This document shows, one piece after another, positions 16,575-25,951 of a stretch of DNA of 64,000 nt (position 1 is its first letter; the number at the start of each line of letters is the position of its first letter). The notes below the pieces were generated by a model, which searched no databases, was not told where the DNA came from, and saw only the letters and a program-made list of their open reading frames with translations. Location: the NCBI RefSeq assembly GCF_900112645.1, contig NZ_FOMO01000006.1, positions 62,001 through 126,000 on the forward strand, read 5' to 3'. Made by a program: the position numbers and the translations under genes. This stretch comes from Phytopseudomonas straminea (lineage in GTDB: Bacteria; Pseudomonadota; Gammaproteobacteria; Pseudomonadales; Pseudomonadaceae).

Positions 16575-17911
16575 AAGCCGTCCACAATCCATCGCTGATC
16601 GGTCGCCTGCTGTGGTCGCTGTGCATCATGCAGGTGGTGGTGCTGGTGGCGGCGATCGCCGGCACCCTCTATCACATCATCGACGACCAGTTCACCTTCA
16701 TGGACGACGCGGTGATCGACGTCCTGGAAGACTCCATCGCCATCACGCCCCAGGGCCTGGTATTCGAGCCCAACGAGCCGTTGCGCGAGTTGCAAGCCAC
16801 TAACCCTGGTCTATGGGTGGTAATCGGCGACGGTAACGGGCGCCGTGAAGAACTTGGCAGTGTGCCGGGCGAATACCGCGAACTGGCGAATTACGTTTCA
16901 GTGCTCGGCATCTCACAGATACGCGCGCTGCCGGAGCACCGTCATCTGACCATGCGCATCGAGGTCAAGGAGATCCAGGGGCAACGGGTGCACATCATGG
17001 TCGGCGGTGTGGCGGACCTGAGCTTCACCAGCCTGATCGTCCAGGCCACCGGGCTGCTCAGCCCCTACTTCCTGACGCCGCTGCTGCTCTTCACCCTGCT
17101 GGCCACGCCCATCGTGGTGCTGCGCGCCATGCGTGGCGTGCGCCGGCTGGCCAGCCGCGCTGCGGCGCTGGATATATCCCAGCCCGATGCGCACCTGCCC
17201 GAGGATTCGGTGCCGCGGGAAATCCGCCCGCTGGTCAGTGCCTTCAACGCGGCCATGGAGCGATCCAGCAAGGCCTATCACGCCCGTGACCGTTTCCTGC
17301 GTGACGCCGCCCATGAGCTTCGCATGCCGATCGCCGTGTTGATGGCACGCCTGGACGGCATGCCGGCACACCCCATCAAACCCATGTTGCAGATCGACCT
17401 GGCACGCCTGGCCACCGTGGCCGAGCAGTTGCTCGACCTGCAACGGCTGCAGTCGCCAAAGGTGGAGTTCGAGGTAGTGGATCTGGTCGCGCTGAGCCGC
17501 GAAGTGATTTCCGATATCGCCCCCGTGGCCCTGACCCGCTGTGACGACCTGGTGCTGGAGGCACCCGAACATCCGGTGTGGGTGATGGGCCAACCCAGCG
17601 CCCTGAGCCGGGTGATCACCAACCTGCTGCAGAACGCTCTGGTGCACGGCGCCGGCGTGGGCAGCATCAGCTTGCAGGTCGGCGCGAACGGCAGCATGGC
17701 AGTGGCGGACCAGGGCCCAGGCGTAGCGCTGGAAGATCGCGAGCAGATCTTCCAGCCGTTCTATCGCGGCAAGACCGAACAGCCGGGCCACGGCCTCGGC
17801 CTGCATCTGGTACAGGAAATCGTGCGGGCCCACGGTGGGCGTATCACGGTCGAGGACGCCACCGGCGGCGGCGCCATATTCAGGGTGCAGCTGCCGCTGG
17901 CTCCGGCTTAA
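16571..17911 (+). CDS. Sensor histidine kinase, QseC type
   Basis: This 446-residue membrane kinase has a first transmembrane helix at about 10-32, a periplasmic sensor of roughly 130 residues, a second helix near 160-182, a HAMP linker, a dimerisation domain with the phosphorylated histidine in FLRDAAHELRMPIAVL, and a catalytic ATPase domain with N box (NLLQNALVHG), G1 (VADQGPGV), F box and G2 (GHGLGLHLV). The H box has M instead of the usual T before P. The start overlaps the regulator's stop. It ends 13 bp from the stop of the convergent MFS gene. Confidence 0.9.
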   Translation: MKAVHNPSLIGRLLWSLCIMQVVVLVAAIAGTLYHIIDDQFTFMDDAVIDVLEDSIAITPQGLVFEPNEPLRELQATNPGLWVVIGDGNGRREELGSVPGEYRELANYVSVLGISQIRALPEHRHLTMRIEVKEIQGQRVHIMVGGVADLSFTSLIVQATGLLSPYFLTPLLLFTLLATPIVVLRAMRGVRRLASRAAALDISQPDAHLPEDSVPREIRPLVSAFNAAMERSSKAYHARDRFLRDAAHELRMPIAVLMARLDGMPAHPIKPMLQIDLARLATVAEQLLDLQRLQSPKVEFEVVDLVALSREVISDIAPVALTRCDDLVLEAPEHPVWVMGQPSALSRVITNLLQNALVHGAGVGSISLQVGANGSMAVADQGPGVALEDREQIFQPFYRGKTEQPGHGLGLHLVQEIVRAHGGRITVEDATGGGAIFRVQLPLAPA

Positions 17912-17924
17912 GCGAGCGCGACAA

Positions 17925-19106
17925 TCAGGCGCAAGGGCTGGCGCCTACACGGCGGCTGGCCAGCGGGCGAATCACGCTGAGCAGCCCCAGCAGCGCGATG
18001 CCGGCGCCGACCCACAGCGGCGCGCGCAGGCCGTAGCCGGCCTCGATGGCCGCGCCACCGGCCCAGCTGCCGAACGCCAGCCCGGCGGTGATCACCGACG
18101 TGTGCAGGGTGTTGACCAGGGCGCCGGGCTCGGCGGCCTTCATCACCCGCGCGACCATCGCCGGGTTGAGCGCCACGCCGGTCAGGCCGATGGCGATAAA
18201 GCAGGTCAGGTTGAGCCAAAGGTTGTCTCCGGCCACGGCGAAGCCGCTCATGGCCAGCACCAGCACTACCAGCCCAAGGCCTAGCGCGGTGAAGGTATGG
18301 CTGTCGGCGAAACGGCCGACCACCATGTTACCGATCAGATTGGCCACACCGTAGAGCGCCAGCATCGGCGCGACCTGGCCGGGCGCCAGGCCAACCTCTT
18401 GGATAAGGATCGGCGTGCAGTAGCTGAAGGCGGCGAAAGTCGCGCCAATGATCAGCCCGCTGGTCAGGTACGCGCCCCACAGGCGGCGGGTGCGCAGGGA
18501 TTTGATCTGTTCGCCAAGGCGAGCTTCGCCGCCAGCCTCGCCTTTAGGCAGGCGCATGGCAGCCAGCAGCGTACAGACCAGCGCCAGGCCGACCACCGCC
18601 CAGGCGCTGGCGCGCCAGCCGTGATGCTGCTCGATCCAGGCGGTCAGCGGCACGCCGGCCACCGGCGAGAGCATCAGGCCGGCGAGCACCACCGATACCG
18701 CGCGACCGCGTTCCTGATTGGAGACCATCGCCGCACACAGGGTCATGCACAGACCGATGCAGGCCGCACTGGACACGCCCATGATGATCCGCGCCAAGGC
18801 CAACACCGGGTAGCTGGTGGCCGCCGCGGCCAGCGCGCCGGCCAATACGTACACGGCCAGCAAGCCGACCAGCGCCGGCTTGCTACCAATGCCGCGCGAC
18901 AGCAGCAGCACGGTCACCGGCGGGCCGCCGAGCGCCATGCCCAGGGCGTAGAAGGCGATCAGGTTGCCGACCTCGCCCAGGCTCACCGAAAACGCCTCGG
19001 CCAGGGCGGGCATCATGCCGGCAACCATGAATTCGGCCGTGACCAGCGAGAAGATCGTCGCACCCAGCAGGTAGATGGTGAACGGCAGTTTGGGACGAGC
19101 GGACAT
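17925..19106 (-). CDS. MFS transporter, DHA1 (AraJ/PbuE-like) efflux type
   Basis: This 393-residue protein has twelve predicted transmembrane segments. The N-terminus LVTAEFMVAGMMPALA and the loop A motif between helices 2 and 3 are those of the DHA1 sugar/nucleoside/drug efflux group (AraJ, YdhP, PbuE). A likely role is proton-driven export of a small molecule; the substrate is not identifiable. AAGG precedes the ATG. It is divergent from an AraC-type regulator, which may control it. Confidence 0.85.
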   Translation of the reverse strand: MSARPKLPFTIYLLGATIFSLVTAEFMVAGMMPALAEAFSVSLGEVGNLIAFYALGMALGGPPVTVLLLSRGIGSKPALVGLLAVYVLAGALAAAATSYPVLALARIIMGVSSAACIGLCMTLCAAMVSNQERGRAVSVVLAGLMLSPVAGVPLTAWIEQHHGWRASAWAVVGLALVCTLLAAMRLPKGEAGGEARLGEQIKSLRTRRLWGAYLTSGLIIGATFAAFSYCTPILIQEVGLAPGQVAPMLALYGVANLIGNMVVGRFADSHTFTALGLGLVVLVLAMSGFAVAGDNLWLNLTCFIAIGLTGVALNPAMVARVMKAAEPGALVNTLHTSVITAGLAFGSWAGGAAIEAGYGLRAPLWVGAGIALLGLLSVIRPLASRRVGASPCA

Positions 19107-19279
19107 GGGCGACCTTGAGTCTGGAAAAAACGGGTCGCCACCCTATGCATTCAAGCCGCGAGGGTCAAATGAACGCGGTGCATACCGCTCATGCCCAACG
19201 GCAATGGTGCGATCTAGACGCCTACTTCACGCATGCTCAGCCTTCCGGCTCGCCGCAGTCGGCTATCCCATTTCGGCAC

Positions 19280-19305
19280 AAGTTAACATTGTTAATCATT
19301 AATCG
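19280..19305. promoter_or_regulatory. AT-rich repeat in the MFS/AraC divergent region
   Basis: GTTAAC, GTTAAT and ATTAAT follow each other within about 25 bp in an otherwise GC-rich context. This is a plausible promoter or operator patch for the divergent genes. No known consensus is matched. Confidence 0.25.
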
Positions 19306-19372
19306 ATTTTACGGAACGGAAATTGCCTTATTGTGAGAGCAACCGCATCGAACCGCAGTAGAGGTTTCGAAA

Positions 19373-20377
19373 ATGCACAGTTCTCTGGTCACCATGTCCG
19401 ATTCGCCTCAATTCGCGCCGCCTTCGGCAATCCGCTACCGGCGCTCTCAGGATATCGAGGAACATGCTCAGCTTTCAGGCTGGCAACTGCGTTACGACCA
19501 GCTCAGCGCCGGCCGCTTCAGTGGCGAGATACTCGAGGTGCAGCTCGACGGCATGCAGCTGATCCGCGATCGCGCCAACCAGGCAATGCTCAAACAGGCG
19601 GCCACCTGGCCCGGCGCGATTGTTTTCGCCATGCCGATGCGCTGCGCCGACCCGCACCTGCATTGCGGGGGCCATTCGATTCACGCACCAAGCCTGCTAA
19701 TCGGCCGCGGCGCCCAGCTGCCGGAACTGCGTGTGCATGGCGATCTGGATGCAGTGTGCATCGCCATCGACGAGCAATCGTTGCAGCGCACCCTGCACCA
19801 GCAACAGCGCGAACTCGACCTGACGCGTCTGTCGCGCTGTTACCAACTGCTCGGCCAGGCCGACCAGCAGCAGCTGATCAGCCTGTTCAGCAGCGTGCTC
19901 GACCAGCAGGCGCCCGGCGCCGCGCTACTCGACCACGGCACCATCCGCGGCGCCATCCGCGATGCGGTGATCATGCATCTGCTGGAGCTGATCGACAGCG
20001 AAGACGACCACTCGCTGTCGCCCAGCGCGCGCCGTCGCATGGTCGACCGCGCCCGGGATTACGCCCTGGCTCATCCGGAGCGGCCGATCAACATTCTCGA
20101 GCTGTGCAACCAGATCGGCGCCAGCCGCCGCAAGCTGCAGTACTGCTTTCAGGAAGCGCTGGGCATCAACCCGATCGCCTACCTGCGCACCATCCGCCTA
20201 AACGCCGTGCACCGCCAGTTGCGCCACGCCAGCGAGGCCGATTCGGTACAGAGTATCGCCGCCAACTGGGGCTTCTGGCACCTGAGCCGCTTCGCCAGCG
20301 ACTACCGCCAGCTGTTCGGCTGCAAGCCGTCGGAGACCTTGCGTCAGGCTCGCCAATACTGTGCTGAAAACGGATAA
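19373..20377 (+). CDS. AraC-family regulator, EutR-like
   Basis: This 334-residue regulator has a long N-terminal sensing domain and a C-terminal AraC/XylS domain with two helix-turn-helix units (about 235-325): ILELCNQIGASRRKLQYCFQ and then SIAANWGFWHLSRFASDYRQ. The GFWHLSRFA pattern and spacing resemble EutR and related regulators of amine/amide catabolism. It precedes an outer-membrane protein, an MFS transporter and an amidase on the same strand, and probably activates them. An ATG at 19394 is an alternative start. Confidence 0.85.
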   Translation: MHSSLVTMSDSPQFAPPSAIRYRRSQDIEEHAQLSGWQLRYDQLSAGRFSGEILEVQLDGMQLIRDRANQAMLKQAATWPGAIVFAMPMRCADPHLHCGGHSIHAPSLLIGRGAQLPELRVHGDLDAVCIAIDEQSLQRTLHQQQRELDLTRLSRCYQLLGQADQQQLISLFSSVLDQQAPGAALLDHGTIRGAIRDAVIMHLLELIDSEDDHSLSPSARRRMVDRARDYALAHPERPINILELCNQIGASRRKLQYCFQEALGINPIAYLRTIRLNAVHRQLRHASEADSVQSIAANWGFWHLSRFASDYRQLFGCKPSETLRQARQYCAENG

Positions 20378-20400
20378 CGGCAGGCGCTGAAGCCGCCCTA

Positions 20401-20436
20401 GGCTGACCTCCCACACAATAATAAAAGGGGTCAGCC
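20401..20436 (+). promoter_or_regulatory. Hairpin touching the ribosome-binding site
   Basis: GGCTGACC at 20401-20408 is the exact complement of GGTCAGCC at 20429-20436, directly before the ATG at 20437. The right arm takes in part of the AAGGGG ribosome site, so the hairpin could restrict translation. Confidence 0.4.
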
Positions 20437-21366
20437 ATGACGGTTCGCCGTGCGTCACTCGTTCATCTCTCCGCCCTTCTCGGCGCCACCCTGCTGCTCG
20501 GCAGCCAGGCCCAGGCCACGGAAAACGGGGCACCTACCACGCCCGCTGGGCTCAACGACTTCGGTGCCGGCATGACGCCGCCGCCCACGCCGTTCGGCAC
20601 CCTGGGCGTGCGCGCGGCCTACTACTCCACCAACCAGTTGAAGGATGGCGACGGCAGGAAGGTCAATAACGCCTTCTCACTGGACGTGCTGTCGCTTGGC
20701 GTGGCCTACATCCGCATGACCGACCAGCAGCTGTTCGGCGCCCGCTACGGCTTCGCCATCGTCCAGCCGTTCTTCCAAATGGACGCCCGACTGAAGGTCG
20801 ATACCCCGTTCGGCCCCCTGCGCTTCGAGAAGGAAGTGTTCCGCCAGGCCGACACCCAGATCACCCCGTTGATCCTGCAGTGGGACGTTTCGCGCAACCT
20901 GTTCGTCAATACCAGCCTGCAGATTCAGGCGCCAACCGGCGATTACGACAAGGACCGGCTGATCTCCCCCGGCCTCAATCACTGGACCGTCTCGCCGGTG
21001 CTCAACGCCACCTGGATCAGCGACGGCGGCTTCGAGGTGTCGTCCAGCCAGCAGCTGGACATCAACAGCCGCAACCACGCCACCGACTACCGCAGCGGCA
21101 CCGAGTACCGCCACGAGCTCGCCGTGGGCCAGCACGTCGGCCCCTGGACCGTCGGCCTGGGCGGTTACTACTACCAGCAGATCAGCGATGACGACGCGCC
21201 CAACCTGCAGACCGGCAACCGCGCCCGGGTCATCGCCGTCGGCCCGGCCGTGAGCTTCTTCAAACCCGGCCTGCCGCCAGTATGGCTGCATGCCTACAAG
21301 GAGTTCAGTGCCGAGAACCGCAGCGAAGGCTACAACGTCGCGCTGCGCGTCGCGTACAGCTTCTGA
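20437..21366 (+). CDS. Outer-membrane protein of the phenol-degradation MetA/SphA type
   Basis: The product has 309 residues with a cleavable signal peptide (about 1-27, SQAQA). The rest alternates polar and hydrophobic residues and ends VALRVAYSF with a terminal Phe, as expected for an outer-membrane beta-barrel. Internal blocks such as LQIQAPTGDYDKDRLISPGLNHWTVSP match the family annotated 'putative MetA-pathway of phenol degradation' (PF13557) and SphA. It probably lets the substrate of the following importer and amidase cross the outer membrane. Confidence 0.8.
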   Translation: MTVRRASLVHLSALLGATLLLGSQAQATENGAPTTPAGLNDFGAGMTPPPTPFGTLGVRAAYYSTNQLKDGDGRKVNNAFSLDVLSLGVAYIRMTDQQLFGARYGFAIVQPFFQMDARLKVDTPFGPLRFEKEVFRQADTQITPLILQWDVSRNLFVNTSLQIQAPTGDYDKDRLISPGLNHWTVSPVLNATWISDGGFEVSSSQQLDINSRNHATDYRSGTEYRHELAVGQHVGPWTVGLGGYYYQQISDDDAPNLQTGNRARVIAVGPAVSFFKPGLPPVWLHAYKEFSAENRSEGYNVALRVAYSF

Positions 21367-21376
21367 GGTGGCCGCC

Positions 21377-22603
21377 ATGACGATCGAATCTTCCGTGTCA
21401 TCCCAGGGCAGCGCACGCCAGGCCGTGACCCGCCGTGAAGGGCTGGTGCTGATACTGGGCAGCAGCCTGACCATCATGGGCTCGGTGATGGTCGCGCCCA
21501 TCCTGCCCAAGCTCGGCGCCGAATTCGGCCCGCTGGAGCCGCGCGCCGATGTGCTGGTGCCGTTGGCCATCACCGGGCCGGCCCTGGCCATCGCGCTGTT
21601 CGCCCCGCTGGCCGGCTGGATCGCCGACCGCGTGGGTCGCAAGGCGCTGCTGGTCATCGCCACGCTGATGTACGCGCTGCTCGGCGTGCTGCCGGCACTG
21701 CTCGATGACCTCAGCCATATCGTCGGGGCGCGACTGCTGTTCGGCTGCGCCGAGGCGGCGATCATGACCTGCTGCGCCGCGTTGATCGCCGACTACTGGC
21801 AGGGCGAGGACCGCATGCGTCTGGTCAACCTGCAGGTGGTCGCCATCGGCCTGGTCGGCTCGCTGTGCTTCGTGATCGGCGGCGCGCTGGGCGAGCAGTC
21901 CTGGCGGCTGCCGTTCTACCTGTACCTGCTGCCGCTGCTGCTGATTCCCGCGATGCTGCGGGTGCTCTGGGAACCGCCGGTGCGGGTGGCGAGCAGCCTC
22001 GAGGCGGACGACACACCGGTGTCCATCCCGCGTCTGGTGGTCGGCTACCTGCTGATTCTCGGCGGCATGGTGCTGGCCGTGGTGGTGCCGGTGCAGTCGC
22101 CGCTGCTGCTGGCGGGCATGGGCATCACCTCCAGCACGATGATCGGCGCCTGCGCCGGCCTGGGCCTGCTGTCCAGCCTCGGTGGTTCGATAGCCTGGCC
22201 GCTGCTGCGCCGCGCCCTTGGCATTCCCGGTTGCAATGCCTTGCTGCTGGGGCTGATGGCCACCGGTCTGTGGCTGCTGATCCACGCTGGCAGCTATCAG
22301 GACATGCTGATCGCGGTGGTCGTCCATGGCCTTGGCGTCGGCCTCCTGGTGCCCAACGCCATGGCGCCGGTAATGAACGCCCTGAGCGCCACCACCCGCG
22401 GCCGCGGCCTGGGCGGCTTTACCGCCTGCCTGTACATCGGCCAGTTCGCCAGCCCGCTGGCGGTCGCCACGCTGACGGCACTGGGTTACGACCTGCGCGA
22501 CGCCATCGGCTGGCTGGCCGCCGCCAGCCTGGCCTACGCGGCCATCTGGCTGGTCGCCGCACTGGTCGGCCCACGCGCCGCGCCCGTCGTCTCCCATCCC
22601 TGA
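21377..22603 (+). CDS. MFS transporter, probable importer
   Basis: The product has 408 residues with twelve predicted membrane helices and the MFS loop signature (GWIADRVGRKALLV) between helices 2 and 3. A GAGGTGG ribosome site precedes the ATG at 21377, ten bases after the preceding gene. Its place between an outer-membrane protein and an amidase suggests uptake of an amide-type compound, although export cannot be excluded from sequence alone. Confidence 0.85.
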   Translation: MTIESSVSSQGSARQAVTRREGLVLILGSSLTIMGSVMVAPILPKLGAEFGPLEPRADVLVPLAITGPALAIALFAPLAGWIADRVGRKALLVIATLMYALLGVLPALLDDLSHIVGARLLFGCAEAAIMTCCAALIADYWQGEDRMRLVNLQVVAIGLVGSLCFVIGGALGEQSWRLPFYLYLLPLLLIPAMLRVLWEPPVRVASSLEADDTPVSIPRLVVGYLLILGGMVLAVVVPVQSPLLLAGMGITSSTMIGACAGLGLLSSLGGSIAWPLLRRALGIPGCNALLLGLMATGLWLLIHAGSYQDMLIAVVVHGLGVGLLVPNAMAPVMNALSATTRGRGLGGFTACLYIGQFASPLAVATLTALGYDLRDAIGWLAAASLAYAAIWLVAALVGPRAAPVVSHP

Positions 22604-22615
22604 ATTTCCCTTTGC

Positions 22616-22635
22616 CCCGCTGGCGTGCCAGCGGG
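22616..22635 (+). other. Intercistronic hairpin between MFS and amidase genes
   Basis: A perfect 9-bp stem (CCCGCTGGC/GCCAGCGGG, 2-nt loop) has no T-run. It may be an mRNA stability element. Confidence 0.5.
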
Positions 22636-22660
22636 CGTTACTCACTAGCCGAGGTTTGCC

Positions 22661-24100
22661 ATGAGCGACATTCACACCCTGATGGATCACTACGACGCCA
22701 CCGGCCTGGCCGGCCTGGTCGACAAAGGCGAGGTCAGCCCCGGCGAGCTGCTGGAAGCGGGCATCGCGCGCCTGGAACAGGTCGAGCCGCAGCTCAACGC
22801 AGTAGCCGAAAAACTCTACGACAGCGCCCGCCAGGCCAAGCTCGGCAATGGCCCGTTTCGCGGCGTGCCGACGCTGATCAAGGATCTGTTCGCACCGCTG
22901 GACGGCGCGCGGATGAGTAACGGCTCGCTCGCACTCGGCGAAGCACGCATGGGGCTGGACGACACCCTGGTCAGCCGCCTGCGCGAGGCTGGCTGCCAGT
23001 TCATCGGCACCACCACGGCGCCGGAATTCGGCACCTCCTACACCACCGAGTCGACCCGCTTCGGCGCCACCCGCAATCCGTGGGACACCGCGCGCAGCGT
23101 TGGTGGCTCCAGCGGCGGCGCGGCGGCACTGGTCGCTGCCCGGGTGGTGCCCTTCGCCCATGGCAATGACGGCGGTGGCTCGTTGCGCGTGCCGGCCTCC
23201 TGCTGCGGCGTGTTCGGCCTCAAACCCAGCCGCGGGCGCATGCCCAGCGGCCCGCTGACCGGCGAAGGCTGGGCGGGCATGAGTACCGCCCACGCGATCA
23301 CGATGTCGGTGCGCGACAGCGCTGCACTACTGGATATCACTGCCGGTGCAGACCTCGGTGCGCCCTACGCTGCGCCGTGGCAGCACGAGCCCTTCGTGGA
23401 CAGCCTGCGCCGCCCGCCGCGCCCGCTACGCATCGCCCTGGTCGAGCACCTGACGCCCTGGACCACCGGCCCGGAGGCGCTGGCTGCGGTGCGCCACACC
23501 GCCCAGCTGTGTGAATCCCTCGGCCACCATGTGCAGCACGCCAGCCTGCCGGTCGATGCCCTGGCCTTTCTCGATCAGGTGTTCGACATCATCGGCGCCA
23601 GCACCAGCAGCTACGTCACCCTGGTCGGCGAGATGCGCGGCGCGCCGGTCAGCCTCGAAGAGCTGGAGCCGCGCACGCGCATCATCCTGCGCGAGAAGGG
23701 CAACGCCAGCGGTGCTCGCTACGCCGATGCGGTCGCCAGCATTCACATGCTGGGCCGGCGCCTGGCCGCCTTTCTCACCGAATACGACCTGATCCTCACC
23801 CCGACGCTGACCCGCGAACCGCCGCTGATCGGCACCCTGGACCCGTTCGATGAGAGCCTGAGCCTGGCCACCCTGATCGACCGCTTCCACAGCTATTCGC
23901 CGTTCACCGCGCTGTTCAACGCCAGCGGCCAACCGGCCATGTCGGTGCCGCTGTACTGGACCGCCGGCGGCCTGCCCCTGGGCTCGCACTTCGCCGCCCG
24001 CTTCGGTGAAGAAGGCACCCTGCTCGCCCTCGCGGCGCAACTGGAACAGGCCCAACCCTGGGCCGGCCGCGTGCCCCCCGTAAGCGCCCAGCGCCGCTGA
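22661..24100 (+). CDS. Amidase (amidase signature family)
   Basis: This 479-residue hydrolase carries the Ser-cisSer-Lys triad of the amidase signature family: K74 in LIKDLF, cis-S150 in GGSSGG, and nucleophile S174 in NDGGGSLRVPAS. Members cleave amide bonds of small molecules to acid plus ammonia or amine. The length is normal for the family and there is no signal peptide, so it acts in the cytoplasm. It is the third gene of the outer-membrane protein/MFS/amidase set and is likely the catabolic step for the imported compound. Confidence 0.92.
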   Translation: MSDIHTLMDHYDATGLAGLVDKGEVSPGELLEAGIARLEQVEPQLNAVAEKLYDSARQAKLGNGPFRGVPTLIKDLFAPLDGARMSNGSLALGEARMGLDDTLVSRLREAGCQFIGTTTAPEFGTSYTTESTRFGATRNPWDTARSVGGSSGGAAALVAARVVPFAHGNDGGGSLRVPASCCGVFGLKPSRGRMPSGPLTGEGWAGMSTAHAITMSVRDSAALLDITAGADLGAPYAAPWQHEPFVDSLRRPPRPLRIALVEHLTPWTTGPEALAAVRHTAQLCESLGHHVQHASLPVDALAFLDQVFDIIGASTSSYVTLVGEMRGAPVSLEELEPRTRIILREKGNASGARYADAVASIHMLGRRLAAFLTEYDLILTPTLTREPPLIGTLDPFDESLSLATLIDRFHSYSPFTALFNASGQPAMSVPLYWTAGGLPLGSHFAARFGEEGTLLALAAQLEQAQPWAGRVPPVSAQRR

Positions 24101-24108
24101 GGGGTACT

Positions 24109-24137
24109 GCGGGTATCGACCGCAAGGCGATACCCGC
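24109..24137 (+). terminator. Inverted repeat after the amidase gene, possible terminator
   Basis: A perfect 10-bp stem (GCGGGTATCG/CGATACCCGC) with a 9-nt loop lies 9 bp after the stop codon. There is no T-run, so factor-independent termination would be weak. Confidence 0.45.
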
Positions 24138-24358
24138 AACACCTAGCCCATCGATACATCTACATTTCCCGCTCCGCTCTGCCACCAAAACGCCCAATAA
24201 ATGAGCAGCCGGCACCCACCGTGCGTCATTTGGTGACACGCCTGTTACAGCGCTTGCCCCGCGAAAACCCGCGTTCTTCGCCTAACTCTCTGTTATTTAT
24301 CACGAATTCTTTGACCAACCAAACATGGCCCGACTCTTGCCTTATTGGCTAAACGGAT

Positions 24359-24369
24359 AATTGGATACA
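24359..24369 (+). promoter_or_regulatory. Candidate GntR operator half-site
   Basis: ATTGGATACAT resembles half of the ATTGTATACAAT-type operators of FadR-subfamily regulators and lies 20 bp before the GntR gene. The other half is not clear. Confidence 0.25.
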
Positions 24370-24388
24370 TTTATTCAGGAATGCCGCC

Positions 24389-25057
24389 ATGCTCACCGTT
24401 CCGCTCTACGCCCAGCGTCAACCCGTCACAGCCGAGGAGGAGGCTTACAACTTCTTGCTCGGCGCGATCTGTGCGGGACGTTACCGCAAGGGTGATCGGC
24501 TGGTGGCCGAGGACATCGCTGCAGAGATAGGCACCAGCCGCATGCCGGTGCGCGAAGCCTTTCGCCGCCTGGATGCCCAGGGCCTTGTCACACTACGCCC
24601 CAACCGCGGTGCGGTGGTCAGTGGTTTGGATATCGAGGAAATGAGCGAAGTCTTCGAGATGCGCAGCGCCCTTGAAGGCCTGGCGATCCGCGTGGCGGTC
24701 AGCAAGGTAACCGAGCGCCACCTGACCCTGCTCGAGCGCCTGCTCGACGACATGGACGACTGCCGCGACGACGCTGCCCAATGGGTCGCGCGCCACCGCA
24801 TCTTTCACGAATACCTGTGCAGCATCGCCGAGCGCCCGCGGCTGATGAAGCAGATCATCGCGCTCTACTCGCTGACCGAGGCACCGATGCGCCTGTGGAT
24901 CGAACACGGCGAGAAGCCGCTCAGCGACCGCGAAGAACACGACAAGCTGCTCGACGCCCTGCGCACCCGCGATGCCGACCTGGCCGAACAGGTGATCCGC
25001 GAGCACATCGAGGGCACCTTGCCGGCCCTGACCCAGTTCCTGCAAACCGAACAATAA
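24389..25057 (+). CDS. GntR/FadR-family transcriptional regulator
   Basis: This 222-residue regulator has an N-terminal winged helix (about 12-80: LVAEDIAAEIGTSRMPVREAFRRL, VTLRPNRGAVV) and a C-terminal helical FCD ligand-binding domain with the usual metal-site histidines (RHRIFHEYL and REHIEG). It precedes the amino acid ABC importer and gamma-glutamyltransferase genes in the same orientation and most likely controls them, with the imported compound or its product as effector. Confidence 0.9.
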   Translation: MLTVPLYAQRQPVTAEEEAYNFLLGAICAGRYRKGDRLVAEDIAAEIGTSRMPVREAFRRLDAQGLVTLRPNRGAVVSGLDIEEMSEVFEMRSALEGLAIRVAVSKVTERHLTLLERLLDDMDDCRDDAAQWVARHRIFHEYLCSIAERPRLMKQIIALYSLTEAPMRLWIEHGEKPLSDREEHDKLLDALRTRDADLAEQVIREHIEGTLPALTQFLQTEQ

Positions 25058-25134
25058 CAACGGACGGTCGCCAACGACTGCCTCTCATCCCACTTCACTG
25101 CTGCCCTTTCGATCACAGCAAACGGAGTACCACC

Positions 25135-25941
25135 ATGCGCCTAACATGCTCTCTCGCCGCCGCAATTTCCCTCAGCCTGGCCGCCTCGCTGGCCTCTGCT
25201 GCACCGGTCATTCCAGATCGCCTCAAGGACGTTAATAAGCTGACGTATTGTTCGGGCATGGATTCTCCACCGCTGGCTTCCTTCGACGCGGCGCAGAAGC
25301 CAACCGGGATGATCATCGAGCTGGGCGAGGAGATCGCCAAGCGCCTGGGCAACAAGGAAGTGTCGTGGCGCGTCACGCCCTTCTCCGGAATCATCCCAGC
25401 GCTGCTGGCCGGCCAGTGCGATCTGATCGTCGACCAGCTTTTCGATAAGCCCGAGCGCCGCCAGGTGATCGACATCGTCAACTACATGTACTCCAGCCAG
25501 TCGGTAGTGGTGCCCAAGGGCAACCCCAAGGGCGTCAAGGCGATGGGCGACCTGTCCGGCAAGAAGGTCGCGGTGCTCAACGGCTCGACCATCAAGACCT
25601 TGCTCGAAGCCGAGAACGACAAACTGACCAAGAACGGTAAAGCGCCGATGAAACTGGCGGTTTACAACAGTGACACCGACGCCTTCCAGGCGCTGCGCAT
25701 CAACCAGGTCGATGCCTACGGCACCACCGTGGAAACCTCGGGCTACTACGCGGCGATGGCGCCGGACATGTTCGAGGAAGCCGTGCCGGCGTTCGGCCGC
25801 ATCCTCACCGGCATTGGTGTGCGCAAGGACGACCAGCAGATGTCTGCCGCCGTGCAGCAGATCATCGATGACATGCGCGCCGACGGCAGCTACATGGCGC
25901 TGCTGACCAAATGGCACATCCCTGGCGACACGCTGGATTGA
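25135..25941 (+). CDS. Periplasmic amino-acid-binding protein (SBP family 3)
   Basis: The product has 268 residues with a signal peptide (about 1-22, LASAAP). It has the two-lobed fold of polar amino acid binding proteins: LTYCSGMDSPPLASFD, IIELGEEIAKRLG, and FSGIIPALLAGQCDLIVDQL. GGAG precedes the ATG at 25135. The ligand may be a gamma-glutamyl compound, since a gamma-glutamyltransferase gene closes the operon; this is inferred from context only. Confidence 0.9.
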   Translation: MRLTCSLAAAISLSLAASLASAAPVIPDRLKDVNKLTYCSGMDSPPLASFDAAQKPTGMIIELGEEIAKRLGNKEVSWRVTPFSGIIPALLAGQCDLIVDQLFDKPERRQVIDIVNYMYSSQSVVVPKGNPKGVKAMGDLSGKKVAVLNGSTIKTLLEAENDKLTKNGKAPMKLAVYNSDTDAFQALRINQVDAYGTTVETSGYYAAMAPDMFEEAVPAFGRILTGIGVRKDDQQMSAAVQQIIDDMRADGSYMALLTKWHIPGDTLD

Positions 25942-25951
25942 GGGCGGCACG

